A stretch of 64,000 nucleotides of DNA from Phocaeicola fibrisolvens (GTDB lineage: Bacteria; Bacteroidota; Bacteroidia; Bacteroidales; Bacteroidaceae). The position numbers and the translations under genes were made by a program. Where the stretch lies: positions 8,798 to 72,797 of the forward strand of contig NZ_JAOQJI010000017.1 of NCBI RefSeq assembly GCF_025567125.1, given 5' to 3'. Shown piece by piece: positions 60,925 through 64,000 of this stretch (its first letter is position 1; every line of letters begins with the position of its first letter). Under the pieces are notes generated by a model. That model was not told where the DNA came from. It saw only the letters and a list, made by a program, of their open reading frames with translations, and made no database searches.

Positions 60925-60940
60925 AAACGCCTAAGCGTTT
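60925..60940. repeat. Single unit of the 22-bp repeat family beyond the IS
   Basis: AAACGCCTAAGCGTTT lies 15 bp beyond the right IS end. The bases just before it (60910-60918, CTACAGTTT) resemble the right half of another unit, 22 bp out of phase-compatible position. Together they suggest the IS sits inside a longer array. Confidence 0.65.
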
Positions 60941-61363
60941 TTTCAAGTCTTCTTATGTCTTCTTTATCTCTTCTCAAGTCTTCTTTTTTCATGCTATTTC
61001 GCGTGTGAAGGAATATGTTCTCTGTACGAAGCATGTGTTTTTTACTCCGGTCTTTCAAAAAATACAGCCCGAATATAGGCAGATTTTTCCGTGGTTCGGT
61101 TACTTTTTCTCGTCGGGAACGGTTCATCAACCTGTTTTTTTTCTGTGTGGAGCCGTACGTCCCTCATGTTTTCCTAACGTGTGCATGCTTCTTCCTGTTT
61201 GTTTGTCATTATGTGCGCTCGTACGCGCCCGCGCGAAATACATAATGTAGGGCTGTTTTCTTCTATATTTGTATTCGTCAAAAAATGTCTACCTGCAACG
61301 TGTTATTTTTCAGTGGTTTATAAAAATATTCAAAAATTTCCGCAAAAAATAGTTGCTCAGGAG

Positions 61364-61393
61364 TTGCAGAACCGGAAAAAGTGCGTACCTTTG
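61364..61393 (+). promoter_or_regulatory. rRNA promoter P1
   Basis: TTG (61364-61366), 19 nt, TACCTTTG (61386-61393), then CAACCGCTTTCG. Confidence 0.8.
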
Positions 61394-61563
61394 CAACCGC
61401 TTTCGAGAGGGAGAGCCGCTGAGAATGACAGACTGGTGAAGAGAGGCAGACTTTCAAAGGCGCTGCACCCGAGTATCTTACCTTGCAAGGACGCAAGGGA
61501 GCGAGAAACGGATAAGCCCCGCGAGGTCATCCTGAAAAACTTTTCCAAAAAACTTCGGAAAAA

Positions 61564-61595
61564 TTTGGAGGGAAAGAAAAAATACCTTACCTTTG
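61564..61595 (+). promoter_or_regulatory. rRNA promoter P2
   Basis: TTTG (61564-61567), 20 nt, TACCTTTG (61588-61595), then CAAACGCTTTCC, a near copy of P1 200 bp upstream. Confidence 0.8.
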
Positions 61596-61803
61596 CAAAC
61601 GCTTTCCCGCTGAAACGGGAGCACGAAAGAAAGATAGTTCTTTGAAAGACTTTAGATAAACAAACGAAGATGTAGTACAAGAAGTAGTCTTATATATAAT
61701 GTATATATGGGATGAAACAAGAACCGTCAATAACCTGAAAAGGATATGAAAGAATCGGTTTCCTGAAGCAGAGACAACAATGCTCGAAAGAGTGAAAAAT
61801 ATT

Positions 61804-63335
<1,532 letters not shown>

Positions 63336-63484
63336 GGAGAGGAACCGAGAAGGTTCTTGCCTTGTACTGCAGATGAGTTTGTTTTTCGATATAAGAGAGA
63401 AAGATGAAGCCGAGTCGGAACGGACGAGGTTGAACTGAAATCATCCAATTATTAATTATTCATTTTTAATTATTAATTGAATAC

Positions 63485-63558
63485 AGTCCTATAGCTCAGT
63501 TGGTTAGAGCGCTACACTGATAATGTAGAGGTCGGCAGTTCAACTCTGCCTGGGACTA
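63485..63558 (+). tRNA. tRNA-Ile (GAT)
   Basis: A 74-nt tRNA in the 16S-23S spacer. Acceptor AGTCCTA/TGGGACT with discriminator A; D-arm TAGCTCAGTTGGTTAGAGC; anticodon loop CTGATAA (anticodon GAT); T-loop GTTCAACTC. CCA is not encoded. Confidence 0.97.
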
Positions 63559-63582
63559 CCTCAGAAAAAACTTCGCTTTTTA

Positions 63583-63614
63583 TTTGCAGGTTTGAAAGGA
63601 AATACCTACCTTTG
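63583..63614 (+). promoter_or_regulatory. Internal promoter in the rRNA operon, before tRNA-Ala
   Basis: TTTG (63583-63586), 20 nt, TACCTTTG (63607-63614), followed by CAGCCGCTTTG, matching rRNA P1 and P2 both in boxes and in the bases after the -7 box. Confidence 0.65.
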
Positions 63615-63647
63615 CAGCCGCTTTGAAAAAAATGAAGCATGAATCTT

Positions 63648-63721
63648 GGGGGATTAGCTCAGCTGGCTAGAGCACCTGCTTTGCACGCAGGGGGTCAACG
63701 GTTCGAATCCGTTATTCTCCA
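63648..63721 (+). tRNA. tRNA-Ala (TGC)
   Basis: A 74-nt tRNA. Acceptor GGGGGAT/ATTCTCC with discriminator A; D-arm TAGCTCAGCTGGCTAGAGC; anticodon loop TTTGCAC (anticodon TGC); T-loop GTTCGAATC. CCA is not encoded. Confidence 0.97.
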
Positions 63722-63870
63722 CAAGCAACGAACTTTTAATTATTCATTATTAACTGTTCATTGAAAAAACGGTCTATGACATGATGTAACAAGCAAAAAG
63801 TAATTTTAGTACGAAAGCTAAAAGTATATATCATCCCGCACCCGTTGAAAGACGGAGTGTGCACGTGATA

Positions 63871-64000
63871 AGGAAAGTAGGAAAGGGCGCATGGCGGATG
63901 CCTTGGCTCTCGGAGGCGATGAAGGACGTGATAAGCTGCGATAAGCTGCGGGGAGGTGCAAATAACCCCTGATCCGCGGATTTCCGAATGGGACAACCCG
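63871..64000 (+). rRNA. rrl: 23S ribosomal RNA, 5' part only
   Basis: From about 63871 the sequence follows the 5' end of 23S rRNA (GGCGGATGCCTTGGC, GGCGATGAAGGACGTGATAAG, GATTTCCGAATGGG). The start was placed by counting from the conserved GGATGCC. The gene continues beyond the window. Confidence 0.95.

Larger units (their letters stand above)
60910..61803. other. rRNA operon leader region without protein genes
   Basis: After the repeat unit there is a C/T-rich stretch (60940-61000) with CAAGTCTTCT twice. No protein frame here has a convincing sequence; several short frames on both strands have odd composition. From 61364 the rRNA promoters P1 and P2 begin, and 61596-61803 is the transcribed leader. 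Confidence 0.7.

Noticed and set aside
60879..61130. 83-codon minus-strand frame right of the IS
   Set aside because: It is Lys/Arg-rich, spans the IS border and repeat unit, and shows no conserved feature.
61181..61645. Protein frame of 154 codons in the rRNA leader
   Set aside because: It runs across rRNA promoter P1 and P2 with odd composition and no start context.
63928..63952. Tandem GATAAGCTGC duplication in 23S
   Set aside because: The corresponding part of 23S in other bacteria has a similar arrangement (GTGCTAATCTGCGATAAGC), so it is normal.
63736..63996. Antisense frame at the 23S start
   Set aside because: It overlaps conserved 23S sequence.

Overview
The window is chromosomal DNA of a gut Bacteroidales bacterium, most likely a Phocaeicola (formerly Bacteroides) species. 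Three things point there: the 16S rRNA sequence at 61804-63335 reads like the P. coprocola/coprophilus side of the genus (judged from memory, not by alignment); promoters have the Bacteroidota form TTTG-N19/20-TAnnTTTG with no strong Shine-Dalgarno sites; and the window carries SusC/SusD proteins, an AraR-type Nudix regulator, DUF4421/DUF4468/DUF4979 proteins and a BlaI-M56 pair.

Layout. 1-3062: a BlaI-type repressor and M56 sensor protease with two tandem operators, then a secreted thioredoxin-like protein. 3090-5047: secreted S9 peptidase. 5091-12007: biotin operon bioB-A-F-G-C-D plus an EamA permease, preceded by a roughly 450-nt leader that carries a small Arg-rich ORF and ends in a terminator hairpin directly before bioB. 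12071-14990: two envelope proteins. 15057-20145 (minus): porin, solute-binding protein, Gfo/Idh oxidoreductase, DUF4421 protein. 20316-23472 (minus): 2-oxoacid:ferredoxin oxidoreductase operon with a 56-aa membrane protein inside it, divergent from a fused Nfn-type flavoprotein (23825-26119). 26144-26269: six-unit 22-bp repeat array. 26281-28297: DUF4468 protein and an arginase-fold protein. 28380-38740 (minus): rpiB, tkt, then araB, araA, araD, araR, galM and a sodium/sugar symporter, with three candidate AraR operators.

39119-58183: a polysaccharide utilization locus (PUL): a membrane-anchored AraC-type sensor-regulator without kinase, an ECF sigma factor without anti-sigma, SusC, SusD, a Big2/DUF4979 surface lipoprotein, an alginate-lyase-superfamily lipoprotein (possibly PL38), a GH28-like beta-helix protein, GH127, a heparinase II/III-type lyase and an alpha/beta-hydrolase esterase. 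The gene set suggests an acidic, arabinose-decorated and esterified polysaccharide. Arabinose released by GH127 could feed the adjacent ara genes. 58225-59046 (minus): OmpA-family protein. 59214-60940: a large imperfect inverted repeat, a second 22-bp repeat array and an intact IS3-family element that may have inserted into that array. 61364-64000: an rRNA operon with two leader promoters, 16S, tRNA-Ile(GAT), an internal promoter, tRNA-Ala(TGC) and the start of 23S.

The most unusual items are the phased 22-bp palindromic repeat arrays at two loci, the hairpin-gated biotin operon leader, the small membrane protein inside the oxidoreductase operon, and the PUL's combination of a kinase-less membrane AraC regulator with an orphan ECF sigma factor. 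No homology searches or folding calculations were run; family calls rest on motifs and architecture.
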